DNA from: a bacterium
GTDB lineage: Bacteria; NPL-UPA2; JAUVJM01
Assembly (NCBI GenBank): GCA_030606215.1
Contig: JAUWGW010000012.1
Coordinates: 1 to 44,181, forward strand
Direction of reading: 5' to 3'
DNA: 44,181 bases
Shown one piece after another: positions 21,987-30,764 of the stretch. Position numbers and translations under genes: made by a program. Under the pieces are notes generated by a model. The model was given only the letters and a program-made list of their open reading frames with translations. It made no database searches and was not told the origin of the DNA. The stretch's first letter is position 1. The number at the start of each line of letters is the position of its first letter.

Positions 21987-24691
21987 AAGTTGCCTTCCTT
22001 CTCACGAAGTACTGCCTGTGCGGCAGAAAGTCTTGCAATTGGAACACGGAATGGTGAACAGCTGACATAATCCATTCCAACACGATGACAGAACTCAACT
22101 GAACTTGGCTCCCCACCATGCTCACCACAAATACCAATTTCAATGTCCTTCCGACCGCTGCGACCTCTTTCAATTCCAATGCGGATGAGTTCCCCCACAC
22201 CTTTCTGGTCAAGAACAGCAAACGGGTTCTCAGAGAGCACTTTCTTATCAATATAAACCGGCAGGAATTTTCCCTCAATATCATCGCGGCTGAACCCAAA
22301 AGTAGTCTGCGTGAGGTCATTTGTCCCGTAGGAGAAAAACTCCGCTTCCTGAGCTATCTCATCGGCCGTAAGCGCAGCTCTCGGCAGTTCTATCATTGTC
22401 CCCACCATATACTTCATCTTTACTCCATTTTCCTTCATCACTTCTTCCGCAACTTCTACTACATCTCTCCTGGTTAACTTCAGCTCATTCACATGACCGA
22501 CAAGGGGAATCATAACTTCCGGAATTGGGTTGTATCCTTCTTTAATCAATCCGCTAGCCGCAGAAAAAATAGCTCTTGCCTGCATACGGTAAACTTCAGG
22601 GAAGGTTATCCCGAGTCTACATCCACGATGCCCGAGCATAGGATTCATCTCCGTCAGTTTTTCAATTGTCTGAAGAAGTTTCTCTTTCTCCGCAATCTCC
22701 CTGTCATCACCGTCCTGCAGCTTGAGTTTTGTAATTTCAACAAGGAGTTCTTCATGGCTCGGCAGAAACTCATGAAGCGGCGGGTCAAGCAGCCTTATAA
22801 TAACAGGCAGACCATCCATTGCCTTAAGGATTCCCTTGAAATCTTCTCTCTGCATAGGAAGTAATTCATCAGCAGCTTTCTTCCTTTCTTCTTCAGTAGC
22901 TGCAAGAATCATTCTCCGGACAACAGGTAATCTCTCTTCACCAAAGAACATATGCTCTGTTCTTGTAAGCCCTATGCCCTCAGCTCCAAAACGCCGTGCA
23001 ATAGCCGCATCTTCAGGAGTATCAGCATTGGTTCTCACACCGAGCCGCCTCACTTTATCAACCCAGCTCATAAGTTTGCTGTAATATCCGTAGAGAACGG
23101 ATTCTTCAGGTTTCATCCTGCCCCGTGTAACTCTTAAAATTTCTGAATCTATTGTTGGAACTTGCCCGAGCATTACCTCTCCTGTGGTCCCATCTAAGGA
23201 AATATACTCGCCTTTCTTAACCTCAATATCTCCGACACTAATTCTTTCCTTTCCATAATCAACATTTATTGCACTGCAACCTGCAACACAGCATTTGCCC
23301 ATACCTCTCGCAACGACTGCCGCATGCGAAGTCATACCACCGCGAGCAGTCAATATCCCCTGCGCAGCTGCCATACCATGTATATCCTCAGGAGAAGTTT
23401 CAAGCCTGACAAGGATTACCTTCTCACCTTTACTCCCCAACTTATCTGCCTCATCAGCGCTGAAAACAACTTTCCCTGTTGCGGCTCCCGGGGATGCATT
23501 AAGCCCTTTTGCAATCACTTCCTTCTTAAACTCAGGGTCAAACATTGGATGAAGCAGCCGGTCAATTTGGGATGGTTCTATACGCTGTATTGCCTCCTCC
23601 TCAGTTATAAGTCCTTCTTTAACCATTTCAACTGCTGTCCTTATTGCCGCTACTGCGGTGCGTTTACCTGTTCGCGTCTGCAGCATCCACAGTTTACCTT
23701 CCTGAATGGTAAATTCTATATCCTGCATGTCACGATAATGTTTCTCAAGGTTACCCCTGATACCTTCCAGGGATTTATATACTTCAGGCATTTCCTCTTC
23801 TAACGATGGGAGAATCTGAGGCGTGCGTATTCCTGCCACTACATCTTCACCCTGCGCATTCATCAGATATTCCCCGTAAAAAATATTCTCTCCTGTTGCA
23901 GGGTCCCGCGTGAAAGCAACTCCAGTCCCGGAATCTTTTCCCATATTGCCGAAAACCATCGCCTGGACATTTATTGCAGTTCCCCAATCTCCGGGTATAC
24001 TATTAATCTTTCTATAGGAAACAGCGCGTGGAGTATCCCAGGAGCAGAAAACAGCACCAATTGCGCCCCATAGCTGGTCCTCGGGGTCTTCCGGGAAAAG
24101 TTTGCCGGTTTTCTCCTTAACAACCGCTTTAAATTCCTTCACAAGTTCTTTAAGGTCGGAGGAAGAAAGTTCCGTATCATTCTTAACTCCTTTTCCTTTC
24201 TTTTTCTCATCAATCAGAGATTCAAAAACTTCTCCATCCACTCCCATCACCACATTACCATACATCTGGATAAACCTTCTGTAACTGTCATATGCTGTTC
24301 TCTCATTCCCGGTTTTCGCTATGAAACCCTTAACTGTCGTATCATTCAACCCGATATTGAGAACAGTATCCATCATACCCGGCATAGAAACTCTCGCTCC
24401 CGAACGAACCGAGACCAATAAAGGATTCTCCGAATCACCGAACCTGGCACCCATAACCTCTTCCATTTTTCTCATATTTTCAGTGACTTCCTGATGAAGG
24501 TTCTCAGGATACTTTCCTTTATTCTCATAGTAAGATGTGCAAACCTCTGTTGATATCGTGAAACCAGCCGGAACATCTATCCCGAGATTAGCCATCTCCG
24601 CAAGGTTTGCGCCTTTTCCTCCAAGAAGATTCCTCATCCCTGCATTACCTTCTGCACTTCTACCTCCAAAAAAATAGACCATCTTTCCCAT
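21983..24691 (-). CDS. ppdK: pyruvate, phosphate dikinase
   Basis: Interconverts pyruvate, ATP and phosphate with phosphoenolpyruvate, AMP and pyrophosphate, serving reversible glycolysis or gluconeogenesis in anaerobes. At 902 residues it is the usual full length: N-terminal ATP-grasp domain (GGKGANLAEMANLGIDVPAGFTIST), central phosphohistidine domain with TARGGMTSHAAVVARGMGKCCVAG (about residues 449-472, catalytic histidine in the S-H-A-A core), and C-terminal PEP-binding barrel (GIGLTRTEHMFFGEERLPVVR, GTMIELPRAALTADEIA, SYGTNDLTQTTFGFSRDD, GICGEHGG). An AGGAGG site precedes the ATG. Activity of family members is controlled by a regulatory protein (PDRP) in some bacteria; none is seen here. 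Confidence 0.97.
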   Translation of the reverse strand: MGKMVYFFGGRSAEGNAGMRNLLGGKGANLAEMANLGIDVPAGFTISTEVCTSYYENKGKYPENLHQEVTENMRKMEEVMGARFGDSENPLLVSVRSGARVSMPGMMDTVLNIGLNDTTVKGFIAKTGNERTAYDSYRRFIQMYGNVVMGVDGEVFESLIDEKKKGKGVKNDTELSSSDLKELVKEFKAVVKEKTGKLFPEDPEDQLWGAIGAVFCSWDTPRAVSYRKINSIPGDWGTAINVQAMVFGNMGKDSGTGVAFTRDPATGENIFYGEYLMNAQGEDVVAGIRTPQILPSLEEEMPEVYKSLEGIRGNLEKHYRDMQDIEFTIQEGKLWMLQTRTGKRTAVAAIRTAVEMVKEGLITEEEAIQRIEPSQIDRLLHPMFDPEFKKEVIAKGLNASPGAATGKVVFSADEADKLGSKGEKVILVRLETSPEDIHGMAAAQGILTARGGMTSHAAVVARGMGKCCVAGCSAINVDYGKERISVGDIEVKKGEYISLDGTTGEVMLGQVPTIDSEILRVTRGRMKPEESVLYGYYSKLMSWVDKVRRLGVRTNADTPEDAAIARRFGAEGIGLTRTEHMFFGEERLPVVRRMILAATEEERKKAADELLPMQREDFKGILKAMDGLPVIIRLLDPPLHEFLPSHEELLVEITKLKLQDGDDREIAEKEKLLQTIEKLTEMNPMLGHRGCRLGITFPEVYRMQARAIFSAASGLIKEGYNPIPEVMIPLVGHVNELKLTRRDVVEVAEEVMKENGVKMKYMVGTMIELPRAALTADEIAQEAEFFSYGTNDLTQTTFGFSRDDIEGKFLPVYIDKKVLSENPFAVLDQKGVGELIRIGIERGRSGRKDIEIGICGEHGGEPSSVEFCHRVGMDYVSCSPFRVPIARLSAAQAVLREKEGNF

Positions 24692-24748
24692 CCAATTTTC
24701 CTCCTATATCCTCAAATGCAAACGGTTATTTAACTACATACCAAATTT

Positions 24749-24862
24749 GTAAATATTCGGTGAACCGTGTGTCATTCTGAACGAAGTGAAGAATCTTTGT
24801 AGATTCTTCGTCACACAGCTCCTCAGAATGACAGGCAGCAACACACTCGACCAAATATTTAC
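24749..24862. mobile_element. MITE-like palindromic element with 13-bp terminal inverted repeats
   Basis: GTAAATATTCGGT (24749-24761) and ACCAAATATTTAC (24850-24862) are inverted copies with one mismatch. Inside them lie GTCATTCTGA/TCAGAATGAC (24771-24780, 24823-24832) and, innermost, AAGAATCT/AGATTCTT (24789-24796, 24801-24808), a nested hairpin of about 114 bp. It fills the gap between ppdK and hom. The right end lies two bases from the hom stop codon. No transposase is encoded, so mobility would depend on an enzyme elsewhere. Confidence 0.65.
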
Positions 24863-24864
24863 TT

Positions 24865-26139
24865 TTAAAGAGCATCAAAAATGCGGATGAGTTTTGGTTC
24901 TCCTTTGATAACATCTATCTGAGATATTCTTTTGAGAGCCTTCCGGATATTTGCCTCAATCGCAGAATCAGTAATAAGAACTATTGGCACAAGACCCCTC
25001 TTTTCTTCTTCTTTCTGCTCCACTTTTGCTATATTAATATTGTTCCCTGCAAGCGCTGAAGAAATACCTGCCAGAACTCCCGGCCTATTAAGCGCTTTAA
25101 AGAGAAGATAATATCTGGACCTTATCATACCTCCCGGAATCAGAGATAATTTCTCCTCAACCATTCCACGAGAAGGCCAGCTAATCGGGGCTCCATCAGC
25201 TGCATCAATAACGTCCTGGATAACAGCACTTGCGGCAGGAGTGCCGCCTGCTCCCTCATATACAGTACCTCCAACTCCTCTCAGAACATCGTCAATCTCA
25301 ATACAATTCTGCACACCCCGCAGCATAGCAAATTTGGTGCCCTGAGGAACAAGGGCGGGATGGACTCTCACATCCATCATATCCCTGCTTCTATTGAGTA
25401 TCCCCAACAGTCTAATCTCATAACCGAGCTGGTCTGCAAATCTAATATCCTCAAGCGCAACTCCCCTTATACCTTCAACAAGCATCCTCTTCCCGGGCGG
25501 TTTGAAACCAAAAACAAGCATGCTCAATATCCTAACCTTGTATTCGGTGTCAATACCATCTATATCTTCAGACGGGTCTTTCTCAGCATACCCAAGCTTT
25601 TGAGCTTCCTTTACCACCTGCTCCTGTTCCTTACCAAGTTCTTTCATCCGGGTCAATATATAATTGCAAGTGCCATTAAAAACTCCAACCACACTGTTAA
25701 TGGGACCTCCGTGAACAAGCTGGTCCATAACTATGTGGCAGCCGGTTATTGCCGCACGAAAACCAAAATAGCGACCGCCTCTTTTCGCTTTCCTCGCCAG
25801 AGCGGGACCTTCCTCCGCAACTATTTTCTTGTTCGCAGTGATGACACTTTTTCTGTTTCTTAATGCGCCGTCAATTATATCCCTGGCTGGATGCTCTCCG
25901 CCGATAAGTTCTATGACAACATCAATTTCAGGGTCATTTAGTATTTTGGCAGGAGAAGCTGCAAATAAATCCCTCTTGAGGGATAGATTACGTCTCTTTT
26001 TGAGATCCTTTTCACATACCCTTTTCAGAATGAATTCATATCCATCCTTTTTCAACTCAGATTTTCTTGCCTTAAGTATATCAACAACACTGCTTCCTAC
26101 AGTGCCAAGACCAAAAAGACCAATTTTCAGCTTTTTCAT
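24865..26139 (-). CDS. hom: homoserine dehydrogenase
   Basis: Reduces aspartate semialdehyde to homoserine on the way to threonine, methionine and isoleucine. The 424-residue protein has the NAD(P)-binding start KIGLFGLGTVGSSVVDIL (about residues 4-21), the central segment with AAITGCHIVMDQLVHGGPINSVVGVFNGTCNYILTRM (about 127-163), the homoserine dehydrogenase signature LGYAEKDPSEDIDGIDTEYKVRIL (about 181-204) and a C-terminal ACT domain (YYLLFKALNRPGVLAGISSALAGNNINI, about 345-372), which binds an amino acid for feedback control, probably threonine. It follows waaA by 11 bases. The MITE-like element starts right behind its stop. Confidence 0.96.
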   Translation of the reverse strand: MKKLKIGLFGLGTVGSSVVDILKARKSELKKDGYEFILKRVCEKDLKKRRNLSLKRDLFAASPAKILNDPEIDVVIELIGGEHPARDIIDGALRNRKSVITANKKIVAEEGPALARKAKRGGRYFGFRAAITGCHIVMDQLVHGGPINSVVGVFNGTCNYILTRMKELGKEQEQVVKEAQKLGYAEKDPSEDIDGIDTEYKVRILSMLVFGFKPPGKRMLVEGIRGVALEDIRFADQLGYEIRLLGILNRSRDMMDVRVHPALVPQGTKFAMLRGVQNCIEIDDVLRGVGGTVYEGAGGTPAASAVIQDVIDAADGAPISWPSRGMVEEKLSLIPGGMIRSRYYLLFKALNRPGVLAGISSALAGNNINIAKVEQKEEEKRGLVPIVLITDSAIEANIRKALKRISQIDVIKGEPKLIRIFDAL

Positions 26140-26150
26140 ATCACTTAATT

Positions 26151-27437
26151 TTATCGTATAGTAGAACTTTTTTCAATCAAATATTTAACCAGTCCCACAT
26201 TCTTTAAAGCTGCTCCTCCCCTATTAAGGATTGCTTCCCTCCCGGCTTCTCCTCTAAGTTTTCTCTCTTGAGGAACTTTCAGAAATTTCTCTGAGATACT
26301 TACAATTTCATCAACATTTCTGACTACAAACCCTGCACCTGCACCCTCAAGCAATTTCTTCCCTTCAAGAAAATCCTCCATTGAGGGGCCATAGAGAACA
26401 ATCTTCCCCCAGGCAGCAGGTTCAAGTATATTTTGCCCCCCCTTCGGGATAAGACTCCCGCCACAGAAAACTATTGTCCCGACACTGTATATCTTGAAAA
26501 GTTCCCCGATAGTATCAACAATTATTATAGGTTTACCTTTCTCCCTCGGGCATTTCTCACTATAGAGATAATAGGAATTGAGCCCGTAAAACTTTAGAAG
26601 TTTTTCAATATCCGTGGTCCTTTTTGTATGTCGCGGGGCAATTATTAAAATAAGTTCAGGAAATTCCTGAAGCAACTTCTTATACGAGCTAATAATCAGC
26701 TCATCTTCCCCTGGATGGATGCTTGCGGCAATGAAAACATCCTCCCCCTCACTAATACTCAGTTTTTCTCTCATCTCCCTTTCATAGGAAGAGAATGTTT
26801 CACAAGTGAGTGTATCAAATTTGGAATTCCCGGTTATGAATACCCTTTCTACTGGCGCGCCAATCATTTTGATTCTGTCCGAATCAATTCGTGAAGCCAT
26901 ACTCAGACAATCAAAATTACGAAGCACTTTTTTGAAGAAAAACCTCCCCATATAATATTTACCTATCGACCTTTTAGAGATACGCCCATTGACGAGCATC
27001 GTTTTCACTCCAATTTTCTTCGCATAGTAGAGGAAGTTCGGCCATATCTCAGTCTCAGCTGTAATGAACAAATCAGGCTTGATAGTTTCAAGTGTTTTCT
27101 TCACAACCCAGGGAATATCCAATGGGAAATAGATATAGCAAGATGCCTCTTTTATGAGTTGATGGGCCATCTTTTGCCCTGTCTCAGTTCCTGTAGAAAT
27201 AATGATAGACGAATGCGGGTAGACTCCCTTTATAGCCTTGACAATGGAACTTACTCCAACAATTTCACCAACAGAAACAGCATTTACCCATATGCGGGGT
27301 TTTCCACTACATTTGTCAAAAGTGCCGGGAGGAAAGAACCCAAGCTTTTGTTTGAAACTGTGTCTGTATTTTTTTCTAAAAAACACCGGCATGGCTAATA
27401 AGCCAAGAAGAAGAAATAACATATTATAAAAAAACAT
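26151..27437 (-). CDS. waaA: Kdo transferase (3-deoxy-D-manno-octulosonic acid transferase)
   Basis: Adds Kdo to lipid A at the inner membrane, so the host makes lipopolysaccharide. A 428-residue GT-B enzyme: one N-terminal membrane anchor (MFFYNMLFLLLGLLAMPVFF), the Kdo-transferase signature RIWVNAVSVGEIVGVSSIVKAI (about residues 48-69) with the catalytic glutamate in S-V-G-E, ISTGTETGQKMA, DLFITAETEIWPNF, and a C-terminal half ending in GGQNILEPAAWGKIVLYGPSMEDF (about 351-374). The promoter is the TTGACC/TATAAT pair at 27465-27493; the 5' leader has no ribosome site and includes a copy of the GTAAATATTCGGTGAA word. hom follows directly, an unusual pair with no clear functional link. Confidence 0.96.
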   Translation of the reverse strand: MFFYNMLFLLLGLLAMPVFFRKKYRHSFKQKLGFFPPGTFDKCSGKPRIWVNAVSVGEIVGVSSIVKAIKGVYPHSSIIISTGTETGQKMAHQLIKEASCYIYFPLDIPWVVKKTLETIKPDLFITAETEIWPNFLYYAKKIGVKTMLVNGRISKRSIGKYYMGRFFFKKVLRNFDCLSMASRIDSDRIKMIGAPVERVFITGNSKFDTLTCETFSSYEREMREKLSISEGEDVFIAASIHPGEDELIISSYKKLLQEFPELILIIAPRHTKRTTDIEKLLKFYGLNSYYLYSEKCPREKGKPIIIVDTIGELFKIYSVGTIVFCGGSLIPKGGQNILEPAAWGKIVLYGPSMEDFLEGKKLLEGAGAGFVVRNVDEIVSISEKFLKVPQERKLRGEAGREAILNRGGAALKNVGLVKYLIEKSSTIR

Positions 27438-27439
27438 AA

Positions 27440-27459
27440 TTCACCGAATATTTACTCTA
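27440..27459. repeat. copy of the ACCGAATATTTAC word, between waaA and tRNA-Ser
   Basis: The 20 bases here match 27701-27720 at 17 of 20 positions in direct orientation, and the first 16 (TTCACCGAATATTTAC) equal the complement of 24749-24764, one end of the MITE-like element. The two copies bracket the tRNA-Ser gene. This copy lies in the waaA leader. Confidence 0.55.
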
Positions 27460-27464
27460 CCCTC

Positions 27465-27493
27465 ATTATAACTTGTGCTCCTAAGGAGGTCAA
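27465..27493 (-). promoter_or_regulatory. waaA promoter
   Basis: On the minus strand TTGACC (27488-27493), 17 bases, TATAAT (27465-27470). The spacer contains the palindrome CTCCT-A-AGGAG, possibly an operator. Divergent from the tRNA-Ser promoter 12 bases away. Confidence 0.65.
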
Positions 27494-27504
27494 AAGGTTT
27501 TCTT

Positions 27505-27533
27505 TTGACCGGATTGGCTTTTTGTGGTATTTT
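27505..27533 (+). promoter_or_regulatory. tRNA-Ser promoter
   Basis: TTGACC (27505-27510), 17 bases, TATTTT (27528-27533), about 40 bases before the tRNA. Confidence 0.5.
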
Positions 27534-27573
27534 ACAGTATAAGAAAGCCCAATAAATTGGGTAGCTACGCAAT

Positions 27574-27663
27574 GGCGGGATGTCCGAGCGGTTGAAGGAG
27601 GCGGTCTTGAAAACCGTTTGGCGGGTAACCGCCACGGGGGTTCGAATCCCTCTCCCGCCGCCA
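27574..27663 (+). tRNA. tRNA-Ser (anticodon TGA)
   Basis: A 90-nt class II tRNA: acceptor GGCGGGA/TCCCGCC, anticodon arm GCGGT-CTTGAAA-ACCGT with anticodon TGA (reads TCA), a long variable arm (GGCGGGTAACCGCC), T-arm GGGGGTTCGAATCCCTC and encoded CCA at 27661-27663. Confidence 0.95.
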
Positions 27664-27664
27664 T

Positions 27665-27685
27665 TTTCAGTCTTCAGCAGTCAGC
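27665..27685. repeat. three heptanucleotide repeats, NNTCAGY
   Basis: TTTCAGT, CTTCAGC and AGTCAGC follow each other without a gap, two bases after the tRNA-Ser CCA end. Same consensus as the six-unit array at 6279-6320. Confidence 0.7.
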
Positions 27686-27719
27686 TTGGTCATAACGCAC
27701 TTTACCGAGTATTTACGCT

Positions 27720-30700
27720 ATGGGTGAATTTGTATTACTTCTCGGAGGGGCAGGTTCCGGCAAGACTTACCGCTGCATACAATTATTCAAGGAATATGTC
27801 AGGAAAGGGGAAGAAGATAGAGCTATATTTATACTGCCGAGGAGGAGCCAGGTTCAAAAAGTACAGGAAAAAATCCTCGCAGAAACCGATGGCTATTTTA
27901 GCTCCGGAATAACCACCTTTGCCCACCTCGCTGAATGGCTCTGTAAGCTCACTGGTCCTCATACAAAGCCCATTTCTACTATCTCAAAAAGACTGCTCCT
28001 TACACAAGTAGTGCAAAATGTTGAACACTTTAAGACCGTAAGGGATTATCCCGGTTTCATTGATAGTTTAGCGGAGCTAATAAAAGAATTGAAGGAAGGT
28101 CTCATAACTCCCTCCATTTTCCGAAAAGCGCTCCGGGATTTTTCTTCTCCAGGGACACAGAAGAAAAAAGAAGCGCTCATTACAATCTATGAAAAGTATC
28201 AGCATACACTCACAGAAAAAAGAATGATGGATGAGGAAGATATTTTAGCTGCCGCCTTGAATTTGATTTCAGAAGAAAATCTCGCTGATAAAGACCGGTT
28301 GATTGTGGATGGGTTTTATAGCTTCACACCGGTAGAATACAGATTTCTTGAAAAACTCCTGAATTTTATCCCGAAAGTCCAGGTAACACTTCCTTTTGAA
28401 AAAGACAGGAGAGAAGTTTATGAAATCGTTGAGCCGGCGTATAAGAAACTACTGGAATTTTCTCCATCCAGGATTGAATGGCTCAAACCCATGCGCTGGC
28501 AGGCGGGAACTGCTCTATCCCACGTTGAGAAGAACTTATTCAGCAGTTTGCCTGAACTGCGTGATGGAGATGACTCGCTGAGGATACTGGAAGTAGTCTC
28601 GGATTATATGGAGGTTGAAAAGATTGCGAAGGAAGTGAGGAAATTAACTCTAAGAGGATACTCATTCGGAGACTTTGGAATAATACTTCGTGATATTGGA
28701 CATTATTCGAATATTTTCAGGGATGTCTTCGGAGAATACTCAATCCCTTTTGAGATTGTGGGAGAAATACCACTTTCATCCAGCCCTCTCATCAAGATAT
28801 TTCTCACTGTCCTACATTTGATTCTCGGCGACTGGAGAAGAGATAATGTAATTGAGCTCTTGAGGTCCAGATACTCGGACTTTGACAGAGGTATTGCTGA
28901 TAAAATGGAAATCGAAGCCCGCTCAAAAGGTATAGACAGGGGGAGAGAAAACTGGCTCCGTGACTGGGGTCTGCCTGAGATTGACAGGGCTAAAAGGAAA
29001 TTCTTGGGAGGAATTTGTGAGCGGCAGGATAATTTCAGTAAACTGGATGAGGCAGGTGACATCTCAAGTTTTTGCCTTAAAGTTATAGAAGAATTTGAAA
29101 TTAGCGGTGACGATGCACCGGCTTTACAGAAGTTACATCACCTGCTTCAGGAAATCAAACTTCACTACCAGCACCTCAACCCGAGAGAGTTTTACGAAAT
29201 CCTTAACTCTACCATTAATTCTTCTTTCTACAGGGTAAAGGGAGGGAGAAGGAATAAAGTCTTAATCCTGAATGCATATGACGCACGGGAGGAGGAATTC
29301 TCAATCGTTTTCATCTGCAGTCTCCTTGAGAAACAATTCCCCCGTCAGGTGAGAGAAAATCCTTTCTTCCGCGATAGGGAGCGGCGTGCAATAAATAAGG
29401 CTGGAGTGATACGACTGAATGAACAGCGTTTAGAAACCTGTGAAGAAAGGTACCTTTTCTATGTAGCACTGACAAGAGCTAAAGAAAAGGTGATCTTGAG
29501 TTTCCCAAGATTTAGCAGGGATGGGGAACTTCTGCCTTCTTTCTATCTCGATGAAGTGAAGAGAATTTTTGCGGAAGGAACTCTTCGCCTGAGCAAGTTC
29601 GATTTCTCAAATCTTATTCCAGCTCCTGAAGATGCCTTAACTCTCAGAGAACTGCTCTCCGGTATCAGTTACTGTTTGTGGGAAAGGCGCGAATTTTCTG
29701 AAGAGGTTGTTGGGAAAAGTCTCCTCTCAGCTCTCCTGCTGCGTGAGCTTGGCAGTGAAATTGGAGCTCCTCCAAAACCTGCGCTACTCACTGATAAAAG
29801 GCTCCTTGAGAAACTAACTGCAAGAAAACAACCTTTCAGCTCGACTGAACTTGAAACTTTTGCCCGTTGTCCCTATCGCCATTTCTGTAATTATGTCCTC
29901 AAAATAAAAGAGCTGGTGGAAGAGGCAACACCTCTTGACCGTGGTCTTATTCTGCATGAGGTCCTCACAAGATTTTACAGGGAAATTTATCGCGATAGCG
30001 GAGGTTTACCCAGCCCATGCGCGCAGGAGCTGGGTTTATTGACTAACTTTGATGAGGAAGAATTAAGAGAGAAGATTTTTCAAATCTTTGATAATGTGTT
30101 CGCTGACTTTCCAACTGGTGGATGGCAGCCGTATCAGGTAGGAATTGAGAAGAACATTATAAAACAACGTCTAGAAAAATTTATAAAATGTGAGCTAAAA
30201 TTTGAAAAAAGCCGCAGGTTAACTCCCCGCTACTTTGAATTAGCTTTCGGGCAGCTGTCAGGTTACAAGGGAGAAGAGGTTGACTCTTCATCAACCGGGA
30301 AATGTCTTGAAATTCAGGCAGAGGATGGGGAGAGCATACCAATTCGCGGCAGGATGGACAGGGTTGATGTTGCAGGTGATGGAAAACGGGCTGTGGTTGT
30401 TGATTACAAAAGTGGGCGCGGTCCGTTCTCTCTTGAAGAGGTGAGAGAAGGACTTAGCCTTCAACTGCCAATCTATACAATTGCCCTTAAGGAAATTTTC
30501 CATCTTGAGCCCGTAGCGGCAGAAATCTACGCCCTTGCTGATGGGAAACGACGAGGCATCTATCAAAAAGAGGGAGTTCAGGGTCTGATTTTAGATGTGA
30601 GGAATAGCGGTATTCTTTCATCAGATGAGTTCTCGCAGCTGCTGGATGAGACCAAAAAAAATATTGTAAATTACGCACATGAAATTCGTCAGGGGAAGAT

Positions 30701-30764
30701 AAGTATTGAGCCGAAGGACTGCAGCAACTGTCCTTACAGCTCCATCTGCGGGTTTGAAGAATGA
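27720..30764 (+). CDS. addB: AddB-like helicase-nuclease subunit
   Basis: Second subunit of the AddAB complex that processes double-strand DNA breaks for RecA. The 1014-residue protein begins with a Walker A site, LLGGAGSGKTYRCIQLF (about residues 7-23), then a helicase-like body, and ends in a PD-(D/E)xK nuclease domain: GRMDRVDVAGDGKRAVVVDYKSGRG (about 878-902) gives the D..D-Y-K site. Cysteines of FARCPYRHFCNYV (about 718) and CSNCPYSSICGF (about 1000) form the 4Fe-4S staple known from B. subtilis AddB. No Shine-Dalgarno sequence precedes the ATG, which is the last base of the 27701-27720 repeat. Its stop overlaps addA in ATGA. Confidence 0.9.
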   Translation: MGEFVLLLGGAGSGKTYRCIQLFKEYVRKGEEDRAIFILPRRSQVQKVQEKILAETDGYFSSGITTFAHLAEWLCKLTGPHTKPISTISKRLLLTQVVQNVEHFKTVRDYPGFIDSLAELIKELKEGLITPSIFRKALRDFSSPGTQKKKEALITIYEKYQHTLTEKRMMDEEDILAAALNLISEENLADKDRLIVDGFYSFTPVEYRFLEKLLNFIPKVQVTLPFEKDRREVYEIVEPAYKKLLEFSPSRIEWLKPMRWQAGTALSHVEKNLFSSLPELRDGDDSLRILEVVSDYMEVEKIAKEVRKLTLRGYSFGDFGIILRDIGHYSNIFRDVFGEYSIPFEIVGEIPLSSSPLIKIFLTVLHLILGDWRRDNVIELLRSRYSDFDRGIADKMEIEARSKGIDRGRENWLRDWGLPEIDRAKRKFLGGICERQDNFSKLDEAGDISSFCLKVIEEFEISGDDAPALQKLHHLLQEIKLHYQHLNPREFYEILNSTINSSFYRVKGGRRNKVLILNAYDAREEEFSIVFICSLLEKQFPRQVRENPFFRDRERRAINKAGVIRLNEQRLETCEERYLFYVALTRAKEKVILSFPRFSRDGELLPSFYLDEVKRIFAEGTLRLSKFDFSNLIPAPEDALTLRELLSGISYCLWERREFSEEVVGKSLLSALLLRELGSEIGAPPKPALLTDKRLLEKLTARKQPFSSTELETFARCPYRHFCNYVLKIKELVEEATPLDRGLILHEVLTRFYREIYRDSGGLPSPCAQELGLLTNFDEEELREKIFQIFDNVFADFPTGGWQPYQVGIEKNIIKQRLEKFIKCELKFEKSRRLTPRYFELAFGQLSGYKGEEVDSSSTGKCLEIQAEDGESIPIRGRMDRVDVAGDGKRAVVVDYKSGRGPFSLEEVREGLSLQLPIYTIALKEIFHLEPVAAEIYALADGKRRGIYQKEGVQGLILDVRNSGILSSDEFSQLLDETKKNIVNYAHEIRQGKISIEPKDCSNCPYSSICGFEE

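Noticed and set aside
24726-24914. A 62-codon minus-strand frame after hom
   Set aside because: It is a translation of the MITE-like palindrome (HSEELCDEES...FVQNDT type words) and overlaps the end of hom.
27580-27912. A 110-codon frame starting in tRNA-Ser
   Set aside because: Overlaps the tRNA and the start of addB in another phase; no start signals.
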